The notes below the pieces were generated by a model, which searched no databases, was not told where the DNA came from, and saw only the letters and a list, made by a program, of their open reading frames with translations. From NCBI GenBank assembly GCA_037013495.1, contig CM072801.1, positions 70,727,816-70,791,815 of the forward strand: DNA of 64,000 bases, read 5' to 3'. The DNA is from Hippophae tibetana (lineage: Eukaryota > Streptophyta > Magnoliopsida > Rosales > Elaeagnaceae). Positions 1 through 9,418 of the stretch are shown one piece after another. Numbering within the stretch: the stretch's first letter is position 1; each line of letters begins with the position of its first letter. The translations under genes and the position numbers were made by a program.

Positions 1-14
1 CAAGTTAACAGGAA

Positions 15-37
15 CCCCTTTCCTCTTCTCTCCTCTT
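15..37. other. Polypyrimidine tract of the monomer
   Basis: There are 23 consecutive pyrimidines on the plus strand. The position recurs in all monomers but is one of the most variable windows. Main forms are 'cctcttctctcctctt', 'cctgttctctcctctt', 'ccggttctctcctctt', 'catgttctcttctctt' and, in type g, 'cgttttctcttttctt'. It is useful for typing monomers. A structural role such as triplex formation is possible but untested. Confidence 0.8.
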
Positions 38-64
38 AAATATTTTGGAAGAATAGAGAGTTAT

Positions 65-70
65 TGATCA
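65..70. other. Conserved tgatca site (BclI recognition sequence)
   Basis: The palindrome tgatca sits in a strongly conserved block, followed by 'cataaataaag', in almost every monomer. Losses I noticed are at 52914 (tagatca), 58337 (tgatga), 59056 (tcatca) and 63399 (tgagca). It would release a ladder of about 362 bp. Confidence 0.9.
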
Positions 71-166
71 CATAAATAAAGATCCCTTGGTCAGAAAAAA
101 TATGTCTTTGACATATCTATTGAAAAAAATCGAAAGTAAGTAAAACGGAAATTTGTGATAAAAACA

Positions 167-174
167 TAAACCCT
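167..174. other. Single telomere-like octamer taaaccct
   Basis: One TAAACCCT, a permutation of the plant-type telomere heptamer, occurs once per monomer in the phrase 'acataaaccctcg'. It is never tandem, so it is not a telomere tract. Type m monomers lose it ('aaaccatcg'), and most of them carry ccctaaa just upstream instead. Confidence 0.7.
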
Positions 175-189
175 CGATAAGTGATGTAA

Positions 190-220
190 ACGATGGAATT
201 TGGTTACAGAAATCAGGTTC
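190..220. other. Most conserved core of the monomer
   Basis: The stretch containing 'gatggaatttggttac' and 'aaatcaggttc' is almost unchanged in all monomers, including divergent type g. Recurrent exceptions are single positions: acgatgg or aggatgg, ttacag, ttagag or ttacac, and atcagg or atctgg. Such constancy beside variable windows makes it a candidate constrained or protein-contact region, which is inference. Confidence 0.6.
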
Positions 221-238
221 TCTAGCGTGGCCAAAATT
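197..238. other. Potential stem-loop
   Basis: Arms 'aatttgg' (197-203) and 'ccaaaatt' (231-238) can pair with one bulged base around a loop of about 27 nt. The arms are kept in most monomers. They are broken in early type g copies, which read 'tggaaaaaacta' at the right arm, for example in 2174-2535. Significance is uncertain. Confidence 0.35.
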
Positions 239-248
239 AATCGTGTGA

Positions 249-266
249 ATCGATACGAGCTTCGAT
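249..266. other. Short inverted repeat atcga/tcgat with two-state base
   Basis: Arms 'atcga' (249-253) and 'tcgat' (262-266) flank eight bases. Monomers read either 'gtgaatcgat', which creates a ClaI site, or 'gtgattcgat', which destroys it. This base is a handy haplotype marker along the array. Confidence 0.5.
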
Positions 267-267
267 G

Positions 268-282
268 TTATATATTATAATA
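268..282. other. A/T-only TATA-like run
   Basis: A 15-base run of only A and T (ttatatattataata) recurs in all monomers with small changes: 'gatgttat', 'gatggtat', 'gatgtgat' or 'gatgtaat' before 'attataat'. It resembles a TATA element by composition, but no transcript or gene can be assigned. Confidence 0.4.
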
Positions 283-300
283 GGCTTTAAGATATCTCAG

Positions 301-306
301 TCTAGA
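301..306. other. Conserved tctaga site (XbaI recognition sequence)
   Basis: tctaga follows 'atacctcag' in nearly every monomer. Losses seen include 28536 (agtataga), 40854 (agtgtaga), 54596 and 57125 (tctatag) and 61091 (tctataa). This is the clearest predicted restriction-ladder site of the array. Confidence 0.9.
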
Positions 307-330
307 GTTATTGTCTATTAAAGTTGAAAA

Positions 331-344
331 TTCGATATATCAAA
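331..344. other. 14-bp near-palindrome centred on gatatatc
   Basis: The sequence ttcgatatatcaaa matches its own reverse complement at 12 of 14 positions, with a perfect 8-bp centre. It is conserved in most monomers. A subset reads 'gatatataaaatg', which breaks the dyad, notably in monomers that precede a 'catgttctc' type monomer. Confidence 0.6.
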
Positions 345-2535
345 TGTTTTGTTATTTTTGAACAAGTTAACAGTAACCCCTTTCCTGTTCTCTCCTCTTA
401 ATTTTTTTGGAAGAATAGAGAGTTATTGATCACATAAATAAAGATCCTTACTCGGAACAAATATCTCTCTTACAGATCTATTGAATAAAATCGAAAGTAA
501 GTAAAACGGGTATTGTGACAAAAACATAAACCCTCGATAAGTGATGTAAACGATGGAATTTGGTTACAGAAATCAGGTTCTTTAGCGTGGCCAAAATTAA
601 TCGTGTGAATCGATACTAGCTTCAATGTTATATATTATAATAGTCTTTAAGATACCTCAGTCTAGAGTTATTGTCTATGAAAGTTGAAAATTCGATATAT
701 CAACTGTTTTGTTATTTTTTAACAAGTTAACAGTAACCCTTTTCCTGTTCTCTCCTCTTAAATTTTTTGGAAGAATAGAGATTTATTGATCACATAAATA
801 AAGATCCCTTGTTCAGCCCAAATATCTCTTTTACATATCTATTGAATAAAATCGAAAGTAAGTAAAACGGAAATGTGTGAAAAAAACATAAACCCTCGTT
901 AAGTGATGTAAAGGATGGAATTTGGTTACAGAAATCAGGTTCTCTTGCGTGGGCAAAATTAATCGTGTGGTTCGATACGAGCTTCGATGTTATATATTAT
1001 AATAGTCTTTAAGATACCTCAGTCTAGAGTTATTGTCGATTAAAGTTGAAAATTTGATATATAAAATGTTTTGTTATTTTTTAACAAGTTAACAGTAACC
1101 CCTTTCATGTTCTCTTCTCTTAAATTTTTTGGAAGAATAGAGATTTATTGATCACATAAATAAAGAACCCTTGGTCAGCACAAATATCTCTACTTTTACA
1201 TATCTATTGAATAAAATCGAAAGTAAGTAAAACAGAAATGTGTGACAAAAACATAAACCCTCGATAAGTGATGTAAAGGATGGAATTTGGTTACAGAAAT
1301 CAGGTTCTCTTGCGTGGCCAAAATTAATCGTGTGAATCGATACGAGCTTCAATGTTATATATTATAATAGTCGTTAAGATACCTAGGTCTAGAGTTATTG
1401 TCTATTAAAGTTGAAAATTCGATATATCAAATGTTTTGTTATTTTTTAACAAGTTAACAGTAACCCCTTTCCTGTTCTGTCCTCTTAAATTTTTTTGAAG
1501 AATAGAGATTTTTTGATCACATAAATAAAGATCCCTTGTTCAGCCCAAATATCTGTTTTACATATCTATGGAATAAAATCGAAAGTAAGTAAAACGGAAA
1601 TGTATGGCAAAAACATAAACCCTCGATAAGTGAAGTAAAGGATGGAATTTGGTTACAGAAATCAGGTTCTATTGCGTGGCCAAAATTAATCGTGTGATTC
1701 GATACGAGCTTCGATGTTATATATTATAATAGGCTTTAAGATACCTCAGTCTAGAGTTATTGTCTATTAAAGTTGAAAATTCGATATATCAACTGTTTTG
1801 TTATTTTTTAACAAGTTAACAGTAACCCTTTTCCTGTTCTCTCCTCTTAAATTTTTTGGAAGAATAGAGATTTATTGATCACATAAATAAAGATCCCTTA
1901 TTCAGCCCAAATATCTCTTTTACATATCTATTGAAAAAAATCGAAAGTAAGTAAAACGGAAATGTGTGACAAAAACATAAACCCTCGTTAAGTGATGTAA
2001 AGGATGGAATTTGGTTACAGAAATCAGGTTCTCTTGCGTGGCCAAAATTAATCGTGTGATTCGATACGAGCTTCGATGTTATATATTATAATAGTCTTTA
2101 AGATACCTCAGTCTAGAGTTATGGTCGATTAAAGTTGAAAATTCGATATATCAAATGTTTTGTTATTTTTGAACAAATGAACAGTAACCACTTTCGTTTT
2201 CTCTTTCCTTAAATTATTTAGGGAGAATAAAGAATTATTGATCACATAAATAAAGATCCTTACTCGGCACAAATATCTCTCTTACAGATCTATTGAATAA
2301 AATGGAAAGTAAGTAAAACGGAAATTTGTGACAAAAACATAAACCCTCGATAAGTGATGTAAACGATGGAATTTGGTTACAGAAATCAGGTTCTCTATCG
2401 TGGAAAAAACTAATCGTGTGAATCGATACGAGCTTCGATGTGATATATTATAATAGTCGTTAAGATACCTCAGTCTAGAGTTATTGTCTATTAAAGTTGA
2501 AAATTCGATATATCAAATGTTTTGTTATTTTTTAA

Positions 2536-5071
2536 CAAGTTAACAGGAACCCCTTTCCTCTTCTCTCCTCTTAAATATTTTGGAAGAATAGAGAGTTATT
2601 GATCACATAAATAAAGATCCCTTGGTCAGAAAAAATATGTCTTTGACATATCTATTGAAAAAAATCGAAAGTAAGTAAAACGGAAATTTGTGATAAAAAC
2701 ATAAACCCTCGATAAGTGATGTAAACGATGGAATTTGGTTACAGAAATCAGGTTCTCTAGCGTGGCCAAAATTAATCGTGTGAATCGATACGAGCTTCGA
2801 TGTTATATATTATAATAGGCTTTAAGATATCTCAGTCTAGAGTTATTGTCTATTAAAGTTGAAAATTCGATATATCAAATGTTTTGTTATTTTTGAACAA
2901 GTTAACAGTAACCCCTTTCCTGTTCTCTCCTCTTAAATTTTTTGGAAGAATAGAGAGTTATTGATCACATAAATAAAGATCCTTACTCGGAACAAATATC
3001 TCTCTTACAGATCTATTGAATAAAATCGAAAGTAAGTAAAACGGGTATTGTGACAAAAACATAAACCCTCGATAAGTGATGTAAACGATGGAATTTGGTT
3101 ACAGAAATCAGGTTCTTTAGCGTGGCCAAAATTAATCGTGTGAATCGATACTAGCTTCAATGTTATATATTATAATAGTCTTTAAGATACCTCAGTCTAG
3201 AGTTATTGTCTATGAAAGTTGAAAATTCGATATATCAACTGTTTTGTTATTTTTTAACAAGTTAACAGTAACCCTTTTCCTGTTCTCTCCTCTTAAATTT
3301 TTTGGAAGAATAGAGATTTATTGATCACATAAATAAAGATCCCTTGTTCAGCCCAAATATCTCTTTTACATATCTATTGAATAAAATCGAAAGTAAGTAA
3401 AACGGAAATGTGTGAAAAAAACATAAACCCTCGTTAAGTGATGTAAAGGATGGAATTTGGTTACAGAAATCAGGTTCTCTTGCGTGGGCAAAATTAATCG
3501 TGTGGTTCGATACGAGCTTCGATGTTATATATTATAATAGTCTTTAAGATACCTCAGTCTAGAGTTATTGTCGATTAAAGTTGAAAATTTGATATATAAA
3601 ATGTTTTGTTATTTTTTAACAAGTTAACAGTAACCCCTTTCATGTTCTCTTCTCTTAAATTTTTTGGAAGAATAGAGATTTATTGATCACATAAATAAAG
3701 AACCCTTGGTCAGCACAAATATCTCTACTTTTACATATCTATTGAATAAAATCGAAAGTAAGTAAAACAGAAATGTGTGACAAAAACATAAACCCTCGAT
3801 AAGTGATGTAAAGGATGGAATTTGGTTACAGAAATCAGGTTCTCTTGCGTGGCCAAAATTAATCGTGTGAATCGATACGAGCTTCAATGTTATATATTAT
3901 AATAGTCGTTAAGATACCTAGGTCTAGAGTTATTGTCTATTAAAGTTGAAAATTCGATATATCAAATGTTTTGTTATTTTTTAACAAGTTAACAGTAACC
4001 CCTTTCCTGTTCTGTCCTCTTAAATTTTTTTGAAGAATAGAGATTTTTTGATCACATAAATAAAGATCCCTTGTTCAGCCCAAATATCTGTTTTACATAT
4101 CTATGGAATAAAATCGAAAGTAAGTAAAACGGAAATGTATGGCAAAAACATAAACCCTCGATAAGTGAAGTAAAGGATGGAATTTGGTTACAGAAATCAG
4201 GTTCTATTGCGTGGCCAAAATTAATCGTGTGATTCGATACGAGCTTCGATGTTATATATTATAATAGGCTTTAAGATACCTCAGTCTAGAGTTATTGTCT
4301 ATTAAAGTTGAAAATTCGATATATCAACTGTTTTGTTATTTTTTAACAAGTTAACAGTAACCCTTTTCCTGTTCTCTCCTCTTAAATTTTTTGGAAGAAT
4401 AGAGATTTATTGATCACATAAATAAAGATCCCTTATTCAGCCCAAATATCTCTTTTACATATCTATTGAAAAAAATCGAAAGTAAGTAAAACAGAAAATG
4501 TGTGACAAAAACATAAACCCTCGTTAAGTGATGTAAAGGATGGAATTTGGTTACAGAAATCAGGTTCTCTTGCGTGGCCAAAATTAATCGTGTGATTCGA
4601 TACGAGCTTCAATGTTATATATTATAATAGTCTTTAAGATACCTCAGTCTAGAGTTATGGTCGATTAAAGTTGAAAATTCGATATATCAAATGTTTTGTT
4701 ATTTTTGAACAAATGAACAGTAACCACTTTCGTTTTCTCTTTCCTTAAATTATTTAGGGAGAATAGAGAATTATTGATCACATAAATAAAGATCCTTACT
4801 CGGCACAAATATCTCTCTTACAGATCTATTGAATAAAATGGAAAGTAAGTAAAACGGAAATTTGTGACAAAAACATAAACCCTCGATAAGTGATGTAAAC
4901 GATGGAATTTGGTTACAGAAATCAGGTTCTCTATCGTGGAAAAAACTAATCGTGTGAATCGATACGAGCTTCGATGTGATATATTATAATAGTCGTTAAG
5001 ATACCTCAGTCTAGAGTTATTGTCTATTAAAGTTGAAAATTCGATATATCAAATGTTTTGTTATTTTTTAA
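2536..5071. repeat. 7-monomer HOR copy 2, nearly identical to copy 1
   Basis: Monomers start at 2536, 2898, 3258, 3620, 3985, 4347 and 4710 in the order a to g. By eye I found only about five differences from copy 1 over 2.5 kb, including 'acagaaaatg' and 'cttcaatg' in f and 'gaatagag' in g. This implies very recent duplication or homogenisation. Confidence 0.95.
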
Positions 5072-7607
5072 CAAGTTAACAGGAACCCCTTTCCTCTTCT
5101 CTCCTCTTAAATTTTTTGGAAGAATAGAGAGTTATTGATCACATAAATAAAGATCCCTTGGTCAGAAAAAATATGTCTTTGACATATCTATTGAAAAAAA
5201 TCGAAAGTAAGTAAAACGGAAATTTGTGATAAAAACATAAACCCTCGATAAGTGATGTAAACGATGGAATTTGGTTACAGAAATCAGGTTCTCTAGCGTG
5301 GCCAAAATTAATCGTGTGAATCGATACGAGCTTCGATGTTATATATTATAATAGGCTTTAAGATATCTCAGTCTAGAGTTATTGTCTATTAAAGTTGAAA
5401 ATTCGATATATCAAATGTTTTGTTATTTTTTAACAAGTTAAAAGTAACCCCTTTCCTCTTCTCTCCTCTTAAATTTTTTGGAAGAATAGAGAGTTATTGA
5501 TCACATAAATAAAGATCCCTTGGGCAGAAAAAATATGTCTTTTACATATCTATTGAAAAAAATCGAAAGTAAGTAAAACAGAAATTTGTGATAAAAACAT
5601 AAACCCTCGATAAGTGATGTAAACGATGGAATTTGGTTACAGAAATCAGGTTCTCTATGGTGGCCAAAATTAATCGTGTGAATCGATACGAGCTTCGATG
5701 TTATATATTATAATAGCCTTTAAGATACCTCAGTCTAGATTTATTGTCTATTAAAGTTGAAAATTCGATATATCAAATGTTTTGTTATTTTTGAACAAGT
5801 TAACAGTAACCCCTTTCCTGTTCTCTCCTCTTAAATTTTTTGGAAGAATAGAGAGTTATTGATCACATAAATAAAGATCCTTACTCGGAACAAATATCTC
5901 TCTTACAGATCTATTGAATAAAATCGAAAGTAAGTAAAACAGGTATTGTGACAAAAACATAAACCCTCGATAAGTGATGTAAACGATGGAATTTGGTTAC
6001 AGAAATCAGGTTCTTTAGCGTGGACAAAATTAATCGTGTGAATAGATACGAGCTTCAATGTTATATATTATAATAGTCTTTAAGATACCTCAGTCTAGAG
6101 TTATTGTCTATGAAAGTTGAAAATTCGATATATCAACTGTTTTGTTATTTTTTAACAAGTTAACAGTAACCCTTTTCCTGTTCTCTCCTCTTAAATTTTT
6201 TGGAAGAATAGAGATTTATTGATCACATAAATAAAGATCCCTTGTTCAGCCCAAATATCTCTTTTACATATCTATTGAATAAAATCGAAAGTAAGTAAAA
6301 CGGAAATGTGTGAAAAAAACATAAACCCTCGTTAAGTGATGTAAAGGATGGAATTTGGTTACAGAAATCAGGTTCTCTTGCGTGGGCAAAATTAATCGTG
6401 TGGTTCGATACGAGCTTTGATGTTATATATTATAATAGTCTTTAAGATACCTCAGTCTAGAGTTATTGTCGATTAAAGTTGAAAATTTGATATATAAAAT
6501 GTTTTGTTATTTTTTAACAAGTTAACAGTAACCCCTTTCATGTTCTCTTCTCTTAAATTTTTTGGAAGAATAGAGATTTATTGATCACATAAATAAAGAA
6601 CCCTTGGTCAGCACAAATATCTCTACTTTTACATATCTATTGAATAAAATCGAAAGTAAGTAAAACAGAAATGTGTGACAAAAACATAAACCCTCGATAA
6701 GTGATGTAAATGATGGAATTTGGTTACAAAAATCAGGTTCTCTTGCGTGGCCAAAATTAATCGTGTGAATCGATACGAGCTTCAATGTTATATATTATAA
6801 TAGTCGTTAAGATACCTAGGTCTAGAGTTATTGTCTATTAAAGTTGAAAATTCGATATATCAAATGTTTTGTTATTTTTTAACAAGTTAACAGTAACCCC
6901 TTTCCTGTTCTGTCCTCTTAAATTTTTTTGAAGAATAGAGATTTTTTGATCACATAAATAAAGATCCCTTGTTCAGCCCAAATATCTCTTTTACATATCT
7001 ATTGAAAAAAATCGAAAGTAAGTAAAACAGAAAATGTGTGACAAAAACATAAACCCTCGTTAAGTGATGTAAAGGATGGAATTTGGTTACAGAAATCAGG
7101 TTCTCTTGCGTGGCCAAAATTAATCGTGTGATTCGATACGAGCTTCGATGTTATATATTATAATAGTCTTTAAGATACCTCAGTCTAGAGTTATGGTCGA
7201 TTAAAGTTGAAAATTCGATATATCAAATGTTTTGTTATTTTTGAACAAATGAACAGTAACCACTTTCGTTTTCTCTTTCCTTAAATTATTTAGGGAGAAT
7301 AAAGAATTATTGATCACATAAATAAAGATCCTTACTCGGCACAAATATCTCTCTTACAGATCTATTGAATAAAATGGAAAGTAAGTAAAACGGAAATTTG
7401 TGACAAAAACATAAACCCTCGATAAGTGATGTAAACGATGGAATTTGGTTACAGAAATCAGGTTCTCTATCGTGGAAAAAACTAATCGTGTGAATCGATA
7501 CGAGCTTCGATGTGATATATTATAATAGTCGTTAAGATACCTCAGTCTAGAGTTATTGTCTATTAAAGTTGAAAATTCGATATATCAAATGTTTTGTTAT
7601 TTTTTAA
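5072..7607. repeat. HOR copy 3, variant (a-h-b-c-d-e/f-g)
   Basis: Monomers start at 5072 (a), 5434 (h), 5796 (b), 6156 (c), 6518 (d), 6883 (e/f hybrid) and 7246 (g). Type h is an a-like monomer with 'gttaaaagtaac', 'ctctatggtgg' and 'agcctttaag'. Gain of h and fusion of e with f cancel out, so seven monomers remain. Confidence 0.9.
6883..7245. repeat. Hybrid e/f monomer
   Basis: The first part matches type e ('cctgttctgtcc', 'ttttttgaag', 'gattttttgatc'). From about 7000 on it matches the f of HOR copy 2 ('ttgaaaaaaatcg', 'acagaaaatgtg', 'cgttaagtg'). The breakpoint lies near 6985-7010. This is the product expected from unequal crossing-over between neighbouring monomers. Confidence 0.85.
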
Positions 7608-9418
7608 CAAGTTAACAGGAACCCCTTTCCTCTTCTCTCCTCTTAAATATTTTGGAAGAATAGAGAGTTATTGATCACATAAATAAAGATCCCTTGGTCA
7701 GAAAAAATATGTCTTTGACATATCTATTGAAAAAAATCGAAAGTAAGTAAAACGGAAATTTGTGATAAAAACATAAACCCTCGATAAGTGATGTAAACGA
7801 TGGAATTTGGTTACAGAAATCAGGTTCTCTAGCGTGGCCAAAATTAATCGTGTGAATCGATACGAGCTTCGATGTTATATATTATAATAGGCTTTAAGAT
7901 ATCTCAGTCTAGAGTTATTGTCTATTAAAGTTGAAAATTCGATATATCAAATGTTTTGTTATTTTTGAACAAGTTAACAGTAACCCCTTTCCTGTTCTCT
8001 CCTCTTAAATTTTTTGGAAGAATAGAGAGTTATTGATCACATAAATAAAGATCCTTACTCGGAACAAATATCTCTCTTACAGATCTATTGAATAAAATCG
8101 AAAGTAAGTAAAACGGGTATTGTGACAAAAACATAAACCCTCGATAAGTGATGTAAACGATGGAATTTGGTTACAGAAATCAGGTTCTTTAGCGTGGCCA
8201 AAATTATTCGTGTGAATCGATACGAGCTTCAATGTTATATATTATAATAGTCTTTAAGATACCTCAGTCTAGAGTTATTGTCTATGAAAGTTGAAAATTC
8301 GATATATCAACTGTTTTGTTATTTTTTAACAAGTTAACAGTAACCCTTTTCCTGTTCTCTCCTCTTAAATTTTTTGGAAGAATAGAGATTTATTGATCAC
8401 ATAAATAAAGATCCCTTGTTCAGCCCAAATATCTCTTTTACATATCTATTGAATAAAATCGAAAGTAAGTAAAACGGAAATGTGTGAAAAAAACATAAAC
8501 CCTCGTTAAGTGATGTAAAGGATGGAATTTGGTTACAGAAATCAGGTTCTCTTGCGTGGGCAAAATTAATCGTGTGGTTCGATACGAGCTTCGATGTTAT
8601 ATATTATAATAGTCTTTAAGATACCTCAGTCTAGAGTTATTGTCGATTAAAGTTGAAAGTTTGATATATAAAATGTTTTGTTATTTTTTAACAAGTTAAC
8701 AGTAACCCCTTTCATGTTCTCTTCTCTTAAATTTTTTGGAAGAATAGAGATTTATTGATCACATAAATAAAGAACCCTTGGTCAGCACAAATATCTCTAC
8801 TTTTACATATCTATTGAATAAAATCGAAAGTAAGTAAAACAGAAATGTGTGACAAAAACATAAACCCTCGATAAGTGATGTAAAGGATGGAATTTGGTTA
8901 CAGAAATCAGGTTCTCTTGCGTGGCCAAAATTAATCGTGTGAATCGATACGAGCTTCAATGTTATATATTATAATAGTCGTTAAGATACCTAGGTCTAGA
9001 GTTATTGTCTATTAAAGTTGAAAATTCGATATATCAAATGTTTTGTTATTTTTTAACAAGTTAACAGTAACCCCTTTCCTGTTCTGTCCTCTTAAATTTT
9101 TTTGAAGAATAGAGATTTTTTGATCACATAAATAAAGATCCCTTGTTCAGCCCAAATATCTCTTTTACATATCTATGGAATAAAATCGAAAGTAAGTAAA
9201 ACGGAAATGTATGGCAAAAACATAAACCCTCGATAAGTGAAGTAAAGGATGGAATTTGGTTACAGAAATCAGGTTCTCTTGCGTGGCCAAAATTAATCGT
9301 GTGATTCGATACGAGCTTCGATGTTATATATTATAATAGGCTTTAAGATACCTCAGTCTAGAGTTATTGTCTATTAAAGTTGAAAATTCGATATATCAAA
9401 TGTTTTGTTTTTTTTTAA
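7608..9418. repeat. HOR copy 4, shortened (a-b-c-d-e)
   Basis: Monomers start at 7608 (a), 7970 (b), 8330 (c), 8692 (d) and 9057 (e). Types f and g are missing, and type e is followed directly by the next a at 9419. The unit is 1811 bp, five monomers, consistent with a two-monomer deletion. Confidence 0.9.

Larger units (their letters stand above)
1..362. repeat. Reference monomer (type a) with landmark map
   Basis: This first complete unit serves as the map. It holds a pyrimidine tract at 15-37, tgatca at 65-70, aataaa at 75-80, a telomere-like octamer at 167-174, a highly conserved core at about 190-220, a conserved stretch with atcgat at 249-254, an A/T-only run at 268-282, tctaga at 301-306 and a near-palindrome at 331-344. 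The two 181-bp halves do not align convincingly, so the unit is not a simple doubled 180-bp satellite. Type a is marked by 'cctcttctctcc' and 'ggtcagaaaaaatatg'. Confidence 0.95.
1..2535. repeat. 7-monomer HOR copy 1 (a-b-c-d-e-f-g)
   Basis: Monomers start at 1 (a), 363 (b), 723 (c), 1085 (d), 1450 (e), 1812 (f) and 2174 (g). Markers are: b 'gggtattgtg' and 'ctagcttcaatg'; c 'gcgtgggcaaa' and 'gtgtggttcg'; d 'catgttctcttctc' plus the +3 form 'ctctacttttac'; e 'tgtatggcaaa' and 'gtgaagtaaagg'; f 'cccttattcag'; g 'tttagggagaat' and 'tcgtggaaaaaac'. Confidence 0.95.

Noticed and set aside
75..80. Polyadenylation signal or TATA-driven gene
   Set aside because: aataaa and tata-like strings are expected in roughly 69% A+T DNA and recur in every monomer with no exon or gene beside them.
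167..174. Telomeric or interstitial telomere repeat
   Set aside because: Only one heptamer per 362 bp, never tandem.
249..266. CENP-B box
   Set aside because: 'ttcgatacgagc' and the g-type 'tttcgttttctc' both lack the required spacing and the CGGG end of the known vertebrate motif.
1..362. Dimer of a 180-bp centromeric satellite
   Set aside because: The two halves do not align beyond short A/T-rich coincidences.
961..985. tRNA or tRNA-derived SINE
   Set aside because: A- and B-box-like strings are only about 11 bp apart, no cloverleaf can be drawn, and the block is an integral part of the satellite monomer.
1152..1352. 66-codon minus-strand open frame, repeated at 3687, 6585, 8759 and 10932, with shorter relatives at 12015, 13462 and 14192
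   Set aside because: It is the same satellite segment each time and begins with TTG. It recurs only because the monomer recurs, and is opened or closed by random monomer variants. No ribosome-binding or promoter context and no recognisable domain.
2174..2535. Type g monomer as an inserted mobile element
   Set aside because: It is collinear with the other monomers over its full length, has no terminal repeats or target-site duplication, and keeps the 362-bp register.
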